64,000 nt of DNA from Arthrobacter sp. MSA 4-2 (GTDB lineage: Bacteria > Actinomycetota > Actinomycetes > Actinomycetales > Micrococcaceae). The notes beneath the pieces are model-generated. The model was not told where the DNA came from. It was given only the letters and a program-made list of their open reading frames with translations, and made no database searches. The position numbers and the translations under genes were made by a program. The stretch spans positions 62,001 to 126,000 of the forward strand of contig NZ_JAEKGC010000010.1 of NCBI RefSeq assembly GCF_016405885.1. Reading direction: 5' to 3'. Of this stretch, positions 20,775-29,488 are shown one piece after another; within the stretch, counting starts at the first letter, position 1, and each line of letters starts with the position of its first letter.

Positions 20775-22316
20775 GTGCCAGAAGCAGTAGACGTCGGTTC
20801 AGTGCTAGGGGGCCGATACAAAGTCACCGCCTATGTGCTGGCTTCTGCTGACAAGGACCTTGTGCTCGATGGCGTGGACCAGGTCCTGAACCGCCCCGTC
20901 AGCATCCTTGTCGCTTCGCCCGCCAACGCCGGCCAGGTGGCCGCCAGCGCGCGCGAGGTGGCAACCGGTGAGCGTCCCGGATCGATCCAGGTCCTCGACC
21001 TGGGAATCACCGAGGGCGGCACCTACCTCGTCACCAACCGGGCCTCCGCCGCAGACCTGCTGGACCTGATCGTGCAGCAGGACGCACCGTACATCGAACC
21101 GTTCTTCACCGACACCCTGGGTTCGGAAATCTTCGGGGTGGCACGGTCCACCGAGCCGGAGACCTACGACGAGGACCACTACGAGGAGACGGAACACGTC
21201 GAGCGCCGCTCACCATTCGCCAACCTGTCGAAGAAGTTCGGCCGGCCGGCGGCGGGAGCCACAGCGGAGGATGCCCAGCCGGTGACCGCCGGTGGTGCAG
21301 GGACCGCCGAACAGCGTGCCGTCGGTACCGAGTCCATCCCGAAGGCTTCCCGGCCGGTCCCGCCCGCGCCGGCGATGCCACCCGCGGGGTCACCCGAACC
21401 CTCCCGCGGATCGGCTGGCAGGGACTCCCGTCGGCAGGAGGATCCCAACCCGAAGGTGACCCGTCTTCCCAGTGAGCCCGAGGCATCGGGTTCCGGCAGG
21501 ACTATTGGCGCCGCCCTCGGCGCCTCGGCCCTGGGAGCGTCGGCTGCTGCCGGGCGGCCGGAGCGCGCTCCTTCCCGCTTCCCGGCCTCTCCTCCTGCGG
21601 ACGCCGACGACCGGGATGAGTACGAGGACGACCGCCCCGAAGGCAACCGGAAGTTCACCCGGATCCTGGTGGGAGCAGTTCTGTCGCTGCTTTTGATCAT
21701 CGCTGTGGTCCTCGCCGCGACAACCATCGGCGGGCTGTCCAACCCGACAGCCAATGACGACCCCACGACCACCGGTGGTGAAACACAGGGAGCGGAATCC
21801 ACCCCGCCTTCCGGAGCTGCCACCGAGTCCGCGGAGCCCGCCGCGGAAACGGTTCCCCCTGTCATCACCGGCGTGACGCGGCTGGTTCCCAGCAACCAGA
21901 ACCTCGACGCCCCGAACGACGCGAACCTACCCCTGACCGTGGACAACAACCCGGCGACCTTCTGGGGAAGCTATGTCTACGCCAATGATGTCTTCGGCGG
22001 ACTGGCGCAGAGCCTCGCTCTCGTGGTCGAACTCGAAGAGGAATCAACAATCTCAGAGGTGAAGATTGACCAGTTGAACGGCACCGGCGGAAACTTCTCG
22101 GTGCTGCTCAATGACGCCCCCACCTTGGAGGGAGCGGAGCAGATCGCTCAGGGAGGCTTCACCGGGCCGTCCATCACCACACCAGTTCCGGAAGGGGATG
22201 ACGGACCGGCCACGGCACGCTATGTGATCGTCAACTTCACCCAGCTGCCCCGGCTCTCGAACATTCAGGCGCAATTCCCCTGGGGACTGCGTATCGCGGA
22301 GATCGGCGTTTCCTAG
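20775..22316 (+). CDS. membrane pseudokinase-like protein with discoidin-type extracellular domain
   Basis: 513 residues from GTG at 20775 after GGGAGGA. Residues 1-120 resemble a protein-kinase N-lobe (SVLGGRYKVTAYV, then strand-rich sequence) but no HRD, DFG or catalytic Lys is visible. Residues 125-290 are acidic and Pro/Ser/Thr-rich. A transmembrane helix lies at about 295-320 (ILVGAVLSLLLIIAVVLAA). The exterior 370-513 has VDNNPATFWGSYV and RYVIVNFTQLP, typical of discoidin-like beta-sandwiches. In mycobacteria this module is fused to MviN and recruits FhaA after phosphorylation; here it is free-standing, 83 bp after murJ, while fhaA is at 60.1 kb. Confidence 0.75.
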   Translation: MPEAVDVGSVLGGRYKVTAYVLASADKDLVLDGVDQVLNRPVSILVASPANAGQVAASAREVATGERPGSIQVLDLGITEGGTYLVTNRASAADLLDLIVQQDAPYIEPFFTDTLGSEIFGVARSTEPETYDEDHYEETEHVERRSPFANLSKKFGRPAAGATAEDAQPVTAGGAGTAEQRAVGTESIPKASRPVPPAPAMPPAGSPEPSRGSAGRDSRRQEDPNPKVTRLPSEPEASGSGRTIGAALGASALGASAAAGRPERAPSRFPASPPADADDRDEYEDDRPEGNRKFTRILVGAVLSLLLIIAVVLAATTIGGLSNPTANDDPTTTGGETQGAESTPPSGAATESAEPAAETVPPVITGVTRLVPSNQNLDAPNDANLPLTVDNNPATFWGSYVYANDVFGGLAQSLALVVELEEESTISEVKIDQLNGTGGNFSVLLNDAPTLEGAEQIAQGGFTGPSITTPVPEGDDGPATARYVIVNFTQLPRLSNIQAQFPWGLRIAEIGVS

Positions 22317-22365
22317 GAAGCGCGGTGGCTGCCCAGGCACGGCGCCTCCTCCCGGACGCGCCCCC

Positions 22366-22391
22366 GGAATAACCCGAGGATAAGCATGGTT
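22366..22391 (+). promoter_or_regulatory. SigR/SigH-type promoter of trxB
   Basis: GGAAT at 22366-22370, exactly 18 bases, then GTT at 22389-22391 matches the GGAAT-N18-GTT consensus of the thiol-oxidation ECF sigma factor known to drive trxBA in Streptomyces and thioredoxin genes in mycobacteria. It lies about 75 bp before the trxB start. Confidence 0.75.
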
Positions 22392-22464
22392 GTGCTAGGG
22401 GTCCGCGGAGATCCATGCGCAGGCTACTGCAGCGTGCACCCAGATAGGAAGGTTCACCGTAAAC

Positions 22465-23511
22465 GTGACAACTGAAACCCAGACCGCAGCAGGCGGCACC
22501 CCCGAAGGCGAGCAGAAAATCCACGATGTCATCATCGTGGGATCCGGACCTTCGGGATACACCGCCGCCGTGTACGCGGCAAGGGCGAATCTGAAGCCGC
22601 TCCTGATCGCGAGTTCCGTCAAGGCCGGTGGTGAACTGATGAACACCACCGATGTCGAGAACTACCCGGGGTTCCCCGAGGGAATCCTCGGCCCGGAGCT
22701 GATGGAGAACTTCGAGAAGCAGGCGGCACGCTTCGGCACCGAAATCCTGTTCGAGGATGTTGTCTCCGTCGAGCTGACCGGTGAGGTCAAGAAGGTGACC
22801 ATCGGGACGGGAGAGACCTTCCTGGCCCGCGCTGTGATCATCTCCACCGGCTCGGCGTACCGTGAACTGGGCCTTGAGGATGAAAAGCGCCTTTCCGGCC
22901 ACGGCGTGAGCTGGTGTGCCACGTGTGACGGCTTCTTCTTCGGCAACCAGGACATCGCGGTCATCGGCGGCGGTGACTCCGCGCTCGAGGAAGCACTCTT
23001 CCTGACCAAGTTCGCCCGCTCCGTCACCGTCGTGCACCGCCGGGACACCCTGCGGGCCTCGAAGATCATGCAGGACCGCGCCCTGGCCAACGAGAAGATC
23101 CGCTTCATCTGGAACTCCGAAGTCATCGGCATCCGTGGCGAGAGCAAGGTGACCGGGATCCAGCTCAAGAGCACGGTCGACGGTGCGACCAGCGATCTGG
23201 ACGTCACCGGCGTGTTCGTCGCCATCGGCAACGACCCGCGCATCGAGCTGGTCAAGGACCAGCTGACCCTGACGCCGGAAGGCACCATCGCCGTCGTTGG
23301 CAGGACCTCGAAGACCTCCCTGCCAGGCGTCTTCGCTGCCGGCGATGTCATCGACCCCACCTACCGTCAGGCGATCACGGCAGCCGGCTCCGGAGCCGCG
23401 GCTGCCATTGATGTCGAGCACTACCTGGCCGACCTTGGCGACGCCGTGAGCACCGCGGCCGCAGTTCCCACGCCCCCGGCTGAAGCCGTGTCCGAGCAGG
23501 CTTTCGTCTAA
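22465..23511 (+). CDS. trxB: thioredoxin-disulfide reductase
   Basis: 348 residues. NADPH- and FAD-dependent enzyme that reduces thioredoxin in the cytosol. The FAD motif [21 protein letters not shown], the redox-active [10 protein letters not shown] (two Cys separated by AT), the NADPH motif [15 protein letters not shown] and the C-terminal [15 protein letters not shown] are all present. A C-terminal tail of about 25 Ala/Pro-rich residues is longer than usual. GTG start at 22465 after AGGAAGG. trxA follows after 19 bp, and a SigR-type promoter precedes it. Confidence 0.97.
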   Translation: MTTETQTAAGGTPEGEQKIHDVIIVGSGPSGYTAAVYAARANLKPLLIASSVKAGGELMNTTDVENYPGFPEGILGPELMENFEKQAARFGTEILFEDVVSVELTGEVKKVTIGTGETFLARAVIISTGSAYRELGLEDEKRLSGHGVSWCATCDGFFFGNQDIAVIGGGDSALEEALFLTKFARSVTVVHRRDTLRASKIMQDRALANEKIRFIWNSEVIGIRGESKVTGIQLKSTVDGATSDLDVTGVFVAIGNDPRIELVKDQLTLTPEGTIAVVGRTSKTSLPGVFAAGDVIDPTYRQAITAAGSGAAAAIDVEHYLADLGDAVSTAAAVPTPPAEAVSEQAFV

Positions 23512-23530
23512 TCCACAAAGGGAGATACCA

Positions 23531-23857
23531 ATGAGCACTACCAAAGATGTCAGCGAAGCGACCTTCGAGGCGGACGTCCTCCAGGCTCAGAAACCGGTAA
23601 TAGTTGATTTCTGGGCTGAGTGGTGTGGCCCCTGTCGTATGCTTTCGCCCATCCTCGATGCGATCGCCGGAGAGCACTCCGAGAAGATCGACGTCGTCAA
23701 GGTGAACGTCGACGACAACCCTGCTATTGCCGCAAAGTACGGAATCACCTCGATTCCGGCTGTCTACGTCTTCAAGGACGGCGAGGTGGCAGCTAAGTCC
23801 ATCGGCGCCAAGCCCAAGCAGGTTCTTGAGCAGGAATTCTCAGCCTTCATCAACTAA
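23531..23857 (+). CDS. trxA: thioredoxin
   Basis: 108 residues with the canonical active site FWAEWCGPCRMLSP (Cys about 34 and 37) and the cis-Pro in ITSIPAVYVF. The general cytosolic disulfide reductant, recycled by TrxB encoded just upstream; the two share the SigR-type promoter. GGGAGAT precedes the ATG. The gene ends before a strong terminator at 23883-23914; the next gene, parB, is on the other strand almost 2.9 kb away. Confidence 0.98.
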   Translation: MSTTKDVSEATFEADVLQAQKPVIVDFWAEWCGPCRMLSPILDAIAGEHSEKIDVVKVNVDDNPAIAAKYGITSIPAVYVFKDGEVAAKSIGAKPKQVLEQEFSAFIN

Positions 23858-23882
23858 GGCTCAGTAGCCCTTCGAGGCTCAC

Positions 23883-23921
23883 AAGGCCGGCCGCCCCTAG
23901 GGACGGCCGGCCTTTCCTTTT
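23883..23921 (+). terminator. trxBA terminator
   Basis: AAGGCCGGCCG (23883-23893) pairs perfectly with CGGCCGGCCTT (23904-23914) around a 10-base loop, followed by the T-rich TCCTTTT. A classic intrinsic terminator 26 bp after trxA. Confidence 0.9.
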
Positions 23922-24439
23922 GCCGGTCAATCCTCGAGCGCCCCTCGAACGGAACAGGGAAGCTCAAGGCGGTCGGCCTGCCAGGTACCCGAGCCCGCCG
24001 GGGGTCCATGCCAACTGTTCGGGCGCACGACGAGGGAGCCCAACTGAGAGCTCAGGAGACGGCCCAGCAAACGGCCCAGGAGAGCGCCGAGCAGGGCCCG
24101 GGAGGGGCGCGGCCCTCCCGTCCGGACACCGGCCAGGGCGGCGCCTAAGGCCGCCTTGTCCCGCCAACAAGGGTGAGAGAGTCATGAACCGCCCTGGCCC
24201 GCCACGGGCTCGGAGAGAGCCGCGGAGCGCCCCGGCCCGCAGGGCCCGGCGAGAGGACCCGGGCGCCTCTGCCCGCCGGGACAGTTGGAAGCTCGCCCCA
24301 CCCGGGGCAGCGAGCCGAAGGCGCCGGGGAAGCGCGTGGCGCAGCCTTGTGAGGCACCGGTGGATAAGCAGCCTCCAAATGGCAGTATCGGCGCGCCTCC
24401 ACCGCTGCCCTGCCGGACCCCAGGCGGACTCGCACTCAT

Positions 24440-24453
24440 GTTTCACGTGAAAC
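24440..24453. other. parS site 1
   Basis: Perfect 14-bp palindrome GTTTCACGTGAAAC; with flanks it matches 15 of 16 bases of the consensus TGTTTCACGTGAAACA. Most trxA-proximal site. Confidence 0.92.
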
Positions 24454-24745
24454 TGCGTCTAGACCGTTCATGCGAGCATGCATCTGCCACGCTGCTAGAA
24501 GAGGCAATTATGGTTGCGAACCGTAGCCCACCGCCACGGCGCAGCGACATCCGCCGATCGGAAGACCGACCCGGCCGGGAAGGAGGAATGTGTACCGTGG
24601 TCTGGGTATCCCCCTCAAATGATGGACGCTAGCGTTGGCGGTGGTTACGTGAACGCCCAACTGGGGCGTGCCGAGACTCTGGTAGGGGGCAGCGGGGCGC
24701 GGCGTCCGGCACGGGCGTCCGAGTCATCCGACTCGGCTGGCTCCG

Positions 24746-24759
24746 GTTTCACGTGGAAC
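24746..24759. other. parS site 2 (one mismatch)
   Basis: GTTTCACGTGGAAC differs from the palindrome at one base (A to G), so binding is probably weaker. It lies 306 bp from site 1. Confidence 0.65.
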
Positions 24760-25169
24760 ACTCGCCAAGTAGCCGTATCACCGCCACTGATTGATCGACG
24801 ACCGACGCGACCGCTAAGATCGAGTGCCGCAGTGACCACGATGCTAGGGTCCAGGGTTTACGACCTCATGAATGCAGGCGTTTACAGGTGCGCGAACCGA
24901 CAGGTGTCCGGATGTGCGAATACACGGGCGCACGACCTCGCCGATACACGACCCCGCGAAGGCACGCCGGCGCGAACGCACGGCTGCATGCGAGCTCGCG
25001 CAGGGCTGAGGACCCGCTCTTCCCGTGTCTCTTGCGTCGGCATAGAACGCCGCACACCCGTCCTATCCGGACTCAAGGAACACTCGAATTGACGATTCAC
25101 TGAAGACTTCCATCGCACCCGTCTTGCTGAGGCGGCTCTTGGGCCGATTCACGCTCCCTACGACAGCTT

Positions 25170-25183
25170 GTTTCACGTGAAAC
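25170..25183. other. parS site 3
   Basis: Perfect core GTTTCACGTGAAAC preceded by T; 15 of 16 consensus bases. Confidence 0.92.
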
Positions 25184-25685
25184 CCCACGGCAACTCGAGT
25201 GAGCCTTCCGCTTTCGCTCGTCCCCCAAGGCAAACCGTGTTCGCCGAGACAGGAACGCCAGGACAATTCGCAGGCGTTCAGCAGGAGCCCTCGGCCGGTG
25301 GCGTTCACTGCTGGCTGCAGGGAAGCAAAAATGCTCTCACGAGAACGAAGACGGTAGCGTCCAACAGAGGCACACCTATTTACCCCAGTAGGCGGCCCGG
25401 TGAGAAGCAAGCGGATCAGCCCCAGCGGTACCCGGGTGCGGCTAACGAACGCGATAATCGCGGTGCACGCCAAGGTCGGCACCCTCGAGAAGTTGCTTGC
25501 GCCATGCGCACTCGACTTCCTCGGAGGAGCAGCCCATTGACCGTCAGTTGCACATGATCGACGCCCATCGCGGGTCGGCGGGTATCGCGAACAGGTCCCG
25601 CCCGCGGCGGAATGACTTCGGGCCCTCTGCGGAATAGTGGCCGTGAGGCAGCTGTGGGTGATTCCCTCGACGCGCCCGACCGCCG

Positions 25686-25699
25686 TTTCACGTGAAACC
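25686..25699. other. parS site 4
   Basis: Perfect 14-bp core, flanked by C on both sides. Confidence 0.92.
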
Positions 25700-25873
25700 G
25701 AGCGACCACCGATGCTCCGCCGATCCCGTGCTCCACCTGATCCGGGCATTCGTCATTCGCCAGGCTGGGCTCGAGACTGAGCGAGTGGAAGCACGGGCCG
25801 TGTCGACGCCGATGGCGCCCTGCCGAGGAGGGAAGACCTTGGTGGATGTGCGGGGCACCTGTGGAGAGCGGAG

Positions 25874-25887
25874 GTTTCACGTGAAAC
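25874..25887. other. parS site 5
   Basis: Perfect 14-bp core followed by A; 15 of 16 consensus bases. Confidence 0.92.
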
Positions 25888-26182
25888 AGCGGGTGTCGAC
25901 CGCTACTGCAGAACTGCAGGACGCCCGAACCAATCGCTACCGCCCATCACCAGCCCCCGGTCGTGAGCCGCCAACTACTATCTAGAGTCGAATCGTGGCG
26001 TCAGGGAGCGCCGCCGGACCTGGGTCCCGCCCTAAGATAACTATCGGATGCTGCTCGGAAGGCAGCGGCAAGCTGCACGCGGAGTGCCGGCCCTGCAGGA
26101 TCCGCCACTATTCGCGGCTTCCGCCCGCTTCAGTACCCGCCTGAGCAGCCACGGGCCGCAGATCGGCGGGCGTGCGCCGGGC

Positions 26183-26196
26183 GTTTCACGTGAAAC
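26183..26196. other. parS site 6
   Basis: Perfect 14-bp core with C and G flanks, which extend the dyad by one base pair. Confidence 0.92.
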
Positions 26197-26397
26197 GGAC
26201 ACCTGCCCCTCGGCATGGGTCGTACAGCGCCTGCTGCTCCTGTGCGGGACCCGGACGGCCCTGCGCATAGGACCTTGCACTACAAAGCCGTGGTGACGCG
26301 GTGTTGAGGCCCGCAAGGAGCCCTATTAACGCAATTCTCGCCCATCTCCCCAGGGTCGGGATGTCCGCAAGCTGCAGGTCGGCGCACGTTCGCGTCG

Positions 26398-26411
26398 GTT
26401 TCACGTGAAAC
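26398..26411. other. parS site 7
   Basis: Perfect 14-bp core GTTTCACGTGAAAC, 215 bp from site 6. Confidence 0.92.
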
Positions 26412-26590
26412 GGATGCGTCGATCCGGCTCCCGAGCAGCACCAGCCGGCGTACGCCGACGCACCGGGTACTGGCCTTGGTGTCTGCCATGCGCCGTCAGG
26501 CATCCCGACGGCCCCCCGTCTTTTGACCACCGGCCCTGGATAGGGTAATCCTCAGCGGCCCAGCGCTTGCGCGTCACCCACGCGCGGACA

Positions 26591-26604
26591 GTTTCACGTG
26601 AAAC
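26591..26604. other. parS site 8
   Basis: Perfect 14-bp core, only 76 bp from site 9 and 107 bp from the parB stop. Confidence 0.92.
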
Positions 26605-26655
26605 GCGTTCGCGCGGTGAACGAGATCGCGTGTTCTACATCGGTCGACCACGCGA

Positions 26656-26691
26656 AACGCCGGCCCGTTTCACGTGAAACGGGCCGGCGTT
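26656..26691. other. parS site 9 inside a 36-bp perfect palindrome
   Basis: The parS core at 26667-26680 is extended on each side by 11 bp (AACGCCGGCCC and GGGCCGGCGTT) to a perfect 36-bp dyad. It starts 20 bp after the parB stop codon, so as RNA it would form an 18-bp stem and may end parB transcription, although no T tract follows on the minus strand. Confidence 0.9.
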
Positions 26692-26710
26692 CAATGGGGT
26701 GTGACATCAG

Positions 26711-28315
26711 TCAGTTGGAAGGCGGTGTCAACACGGTCATGATGCGGTTGAGGTCATCCACACTCGCGAACTCGATGCTGACCTTGCCCTTGCGGGCGCC
26801 GAGCGTGATCTTCACGCTGGTATCGAGACGGTCTGACAGCGACGTCGCCAGATAGTCAAGACGTTCATGGCGCGCAGCATTACGGGGCGCGGTCTGCTTT
26901 GTCTGCCTCCGGAGCCCGTCGCTCATTGCCACGATCTCCTCGGTAGACCGCACAGAAAGGCCTTCGGCGACGATGCGCTGGGCCAGCTTTTCCATGTCGG
27001 CCTGGTCCGCAAGACCCAGGAGCGCGCGAGCGTGTCCCGCGGACAATACTCCGGCCGCAACGCGCCTTTGAACCAGAGGAGGGAGCTTCATCAACCGAAG
27101 CGTGTTGGAGATCTGCGGGCGCGAGCGTCCGATCCGCTCAGCCAGCTCCTCGTGAGAACAACCGAAGTCGTCGAGCAGCTGCTGGTACGCCGCCGCTTCT
27201 TCAAGCGGATTGAGCGAGCTCCGGTGAAGGTTCTCGAGCAGCGCGTCGCGCAGCAGGTCATCATCGGCCGTGGACCGGATGATCGCTGGCACACGTTCGA
27301 GCCCGGCTTCGCGGGTGGCACGCCAGCGGCGCTCACCCATAACCAGCTCGTAGGGGGCATCGCCCTTCTCCGACGAGGGGCGGACGACGATGGGTTGCAG
27401 CACCCCGATCTCACGGATGGAGTGAACCAACTCGGCCATGTCATCGGCATCGAAGACCGAACGGGGCTGCTTCCGGTTGGGGTGGATGGCATCGAGCGGG
27501 AGTTCCGCGAACCGGGCGCCCGGAACCTCAAGAAGTCCTCCTGGGTCGCCATCCACTCCGTCGGCCGGCGCGGGGTCCGCGTCCCCGGCCGCAGCGGTGG
27601 TATCGGGCGTCCCGCTCCCGGTAGGCATCTCTGCCTGTACGGGCGCTTCCCGCTCCCCAACCGCTGCAGGCTCCACTTCTGCCGCCGCTTCCGCCTCTGC
27701 GGGGCTCTCAGCGGCTTCCCCGGGGCCCCGAACGGCGGCTTCAGCCTCCTGCGGAGCGTCCACAGCTTCGGGCTCGTCCGCGGCCGTACCGGCCGCTCCG
27801 CGGGCGTCAGCGCGCTCTGGCGCCTGTTCGGGCTCCGGTCTGGCAGCAGCCTGGGCGTCGGCACCAGCCAGACCATCCGAGGCTGACGCGGCCTTCTTCC
27901 GGCCCTTGGCTTCGGTACTGCGGGCGGCGGACGACGGCGCGGCGGAAGCGTCGGCCACCGATGGGGAGGCTCCGGTTTCACGTGAAACCTCGGCCGGTGT
28001 AGGCACCGTCGTGGTTTCTGCGGCATCCGCAGCCGGAGGGACTGCGCCGCGCTTTGCCGGCGGTGCGGTCTTCGCTGCAGGCTTGCCACCATTGCGGCGC
28101 GACGGAGCGATCAACGCATCCTTGTTGATTCCGCTGCTCCGCTGCGCACGCTTTGCCCCGGGAGTCCCGTCATGCCCCTGCCCGGAGGTGAAGAAGAGGT
28201 CGGCAGGACGGCCGGACTGCTTGAGGGATTCGGAGGACACCTCCGTTTCTTCGGGAGGGGCGCTGGGAATGAGCGCCCCCAGACCACGGCCAAGACCCCG
28301 GCGCTTTTCCGCCAT
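26711..28315 (-). CDS. parB: chromosome partitioning protein ParB, with very long N-terminal linker
   Basis: 534 residues against about 300-380 for most relatives. The N-terminal MAEKRRGLGRGLGALIP is the conserved ParA-contacting peptide. Residues of about 20-260 form an Ala/Glu/Pro-rich, low-complexity linker. The core follows: HPNRKQPR (CTPase motif 1), GERRWRATREAG (about 328), ENLHRSSLNPLEEA, a helix-turn-helix (SHEELAERIGRSRPQISNTLRL) that binds parS, and a C-terminal dimer domain. It loads at parS as a CTP-dependent clamp. A parS site sits inside the linker-coding part at 27975. Confidence 0.96.
   Translation of the reverse strand: MAEKRRGLGRGLGALIPSAPPEETEVSSESLKQSGRPADLFFTSGQGHDGTPGAKRAQRSSGINKDALIAPSRRNGGKPAAKTAPPAKRGAVPPAADAAETTTVPTPAEVSRETGASPSVADASAAPSSAARSTEAKGRKKAASASDGLAGADAQAAARPEPEQAPERADARGAAGTAADEPEAVDAPQEAEAAVRGPGEAAESPAEAEAAAEVEPAAVGEREAPVQAEMPTGSGTPDTTAAAGDADPAPADGVDGDPGGLLEVPGARFAELPLDAIHPNRKQPRSVFDADDMAELVHSIREIGVLQPIVVRPSSEKGDAPYELVMGERRWRATREAGLERVPAIIRSTADDDLLRDALLENLHRSSLNPLEEAAAYQQLLDDFGCSHEELAERIGRSRPQISNTLRLMKLPPLVQRRVAAGVLSAGHARALLGLADQADMEKLAQRIVAEGLSVRSTEEIVAMSDGLRRQTKQTAPRNAARHERLDYLATSLSDRLDTSVKITLGARKGKVSIEFASVDDLNRIMTVLTPPSN
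27975..27988. other. parS site 10, inside parB
   Basis: Perfect GTTTCACGTGAAAC within the linker-coding segment of parB, read as Val-Ser-Arg-Glu-Thr. It is 1.3 kb from site 9. Confidence 0.92.
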
Positions 28316-28405
28316 TGGTTACCCTTTCAGATTGCGAACGGCTTAAGTTCGCGACATACGACGCTAGGAACAGTGTAGGGGCGGCTCAGCCGGCACCCGT
28401 TCAGG

Positions 28406-29488
28406 CTAACTACGTTCGGCGATTTCCGCTGCGGCCTCAAGGTAGGACAGGGCACCGGACGATGACGGATCATAGGTCATAACGGTCTGCTGGTAGCTTG
28501 GGGCCTCGGAAATTCGAACCGAACGAGGTACGACTGCCTTCAGGACCTGCTTCGGGAAGTGTTCCCGCACCTCGGCGGCCACCTGGGCGGCCAGGTTGGT
28601 CCGCCCGTCGTACATCGTGAGCAGGATCGTTGAGACAACCAGATCCGCATTGAGGTGCTTTTGGATCATCTCGATGTTCTTCAGCAGCTGGCTCAGTCCC
28701 TCAAGTGCGTAGTACTCGCACTGGATCGGGATCAGAACCTCCCGCGCCGCGACGAACGCGTTGACCGTGAGCAGTCCGAGGCTCGGCGGGCAGTCGATGA
28801 AGATGTAGTCAAGGCGGGGCTGACCGTTTTCGGCGCGCTCCTTGGCGTACACGTCGATGGCACGGCGCAGGCGCTGCTCCCGGGCGACCAGGGACACCAA
28901 CTCGATTTCGGCGCCCGCGAGGTGGATGGTGGCCGGCGCACAGATCAGGTTGTCGATGTCGGGGCATGGTGCCACAACCTGGCTCAACGGCAGGTCGTCG
29001 ATCAGGACGTCGTAGATGCTGTCGACTTCGGCGTGGTGGGGGATGCCCAGCGCGGTGGACGCGTTTCCCTGGGGGTCAATGTCGATCACCAGCACGTTGA
29101 GGCCGGAGGTGGCGAGTGCGGCGGCGATGTTGACGGTGGTCGTGGTCTTACCGACTCCGCCCTTCTGGTTGCTGATGGTGACCACGCGCGTGGACTCAGG
29201 CCGCGGAAGCTCGCGGCCCAGCAGCTTCTCCCGCCGCCGGGTCTCACTGGCCAGCTCCCGACCCAGCGGGGAGGATTCATCCATCGCTTCCATCACGCTG
29301 TTGCCCCTGCCGCTTTTCTTGGCCGGAGCATCCGTGGAGTCGGACAGTGAGAAGGTTGTTTCACGTGAAACGATTCCGGTGTTCGCCGGATCTGCAAACA
29401 CTTCCGGTTGAATTTCCCCGAGTCCTACCGCCAGCGGCGATCCCGCAACCAACAAGGTCGAGTTCCGCTTAGATGCGGTGTCTTTCAT
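28406..29488 (-). CDS. parA: chromosome partitioning ATPase ParA
   Basis: 360 residues if it starts at ATG 29488 (MKDTASKRNSTLL); the frame is open further up but overlaps rsmG, and later in-frame starts are possible because no ribosome site is clear. The deviant Walker A SNQKGGVGKTTTTVNIA lies after an extended N-terminal tail of about 100 residues. Then come VIDIDPQGNASTALG (A'), YIFIDCPPSLGLLTVNA (Walker B) and a conserved C-terminus. ParA forms ATP-dependent gradients on DNA that move ParB-parS complexes. parB follows 90 bp downstream. The tail encodes a parS site (29358). Confidence 0.95.
   Translation of the reverse strand: MKDTASKRNSTLLVAGSPLAVGLGEIQPEVFADPANTGIVSRETTFSLSDSTDAPAKKSGRGNSVMEAMDESSPLGRELASETRRREKLLGRELPRPESTRVVTISNQKGGVGKTTTTVNIAAALATSGLNVLVIDIDPQGNASTALGIPHHAEVDSIYDVLIDDLPLSQVVAPCPDIDNLICAPATIHLAGAEIELVSLVAREQRLRRAIDVYAKERAENGQPRLDYIFIDCPPSLGLLTVNAFVAAREVLIPIQCEYYALEGLSQLLKNIEMIQKHLNADLVVSTILLTMYDGRTNLAAQVAAEVREHFPKQVLKAVVPRSVRISEAPSYQQTVMTYDPSSSGALSYLEAAAEIAERS
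29358..29371. other. parS site 11, inside parA
   Basis: Perfect GTTTCACGTGAAAC within the N-terminal tail region of parA, again read as Val-Ser-Arg-Glu-Thr. It is about 5 kb from oriC. Confidence 0.92.

Larger units (their letters stand above)
23922..26710. other. gene-free region packed with parS sites (centromere-like)
   Basis: About 2.8 kb between the convergent ends of trxA and parB. Open frames on both strands lack ribosome sites, family motifs and codon bias; the first 500 bp is very GC-rich, the rest is less GC-rich and compositionally even. It contains nine copies of the parS core GTTTCACGTGAAAC (one imperfect), spaced 76-516 bp apart. In related genomes a cell-wall amidase gene commonly lies between trxA and parB; I see no remnant of it. 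Best read as a ParB loading region. Confidence 0.8.

Noticed and set aside
24008-24148. 46-codon ORF (Gln/Ala/Glu-rich) at the start of the parS region
   Set aside because: ATG without a convincing ribosome site, low-complexity product, and GC-rich DNA gives open frames by chance; no family likeness.
24514-25092. 192-codon plus-strand ORF in the parS region
   Set aside because: Composition unlike genes of the window and overlaps a parS site; no recognisable domain.
25063-25749. 228-codon minus-strand ORF across parS sites 3 and 4
   Set aside because: No ribosome site, irregular codon bias, no motifs; residues VSRET and FHVKQ in it are simply parS sites read through.
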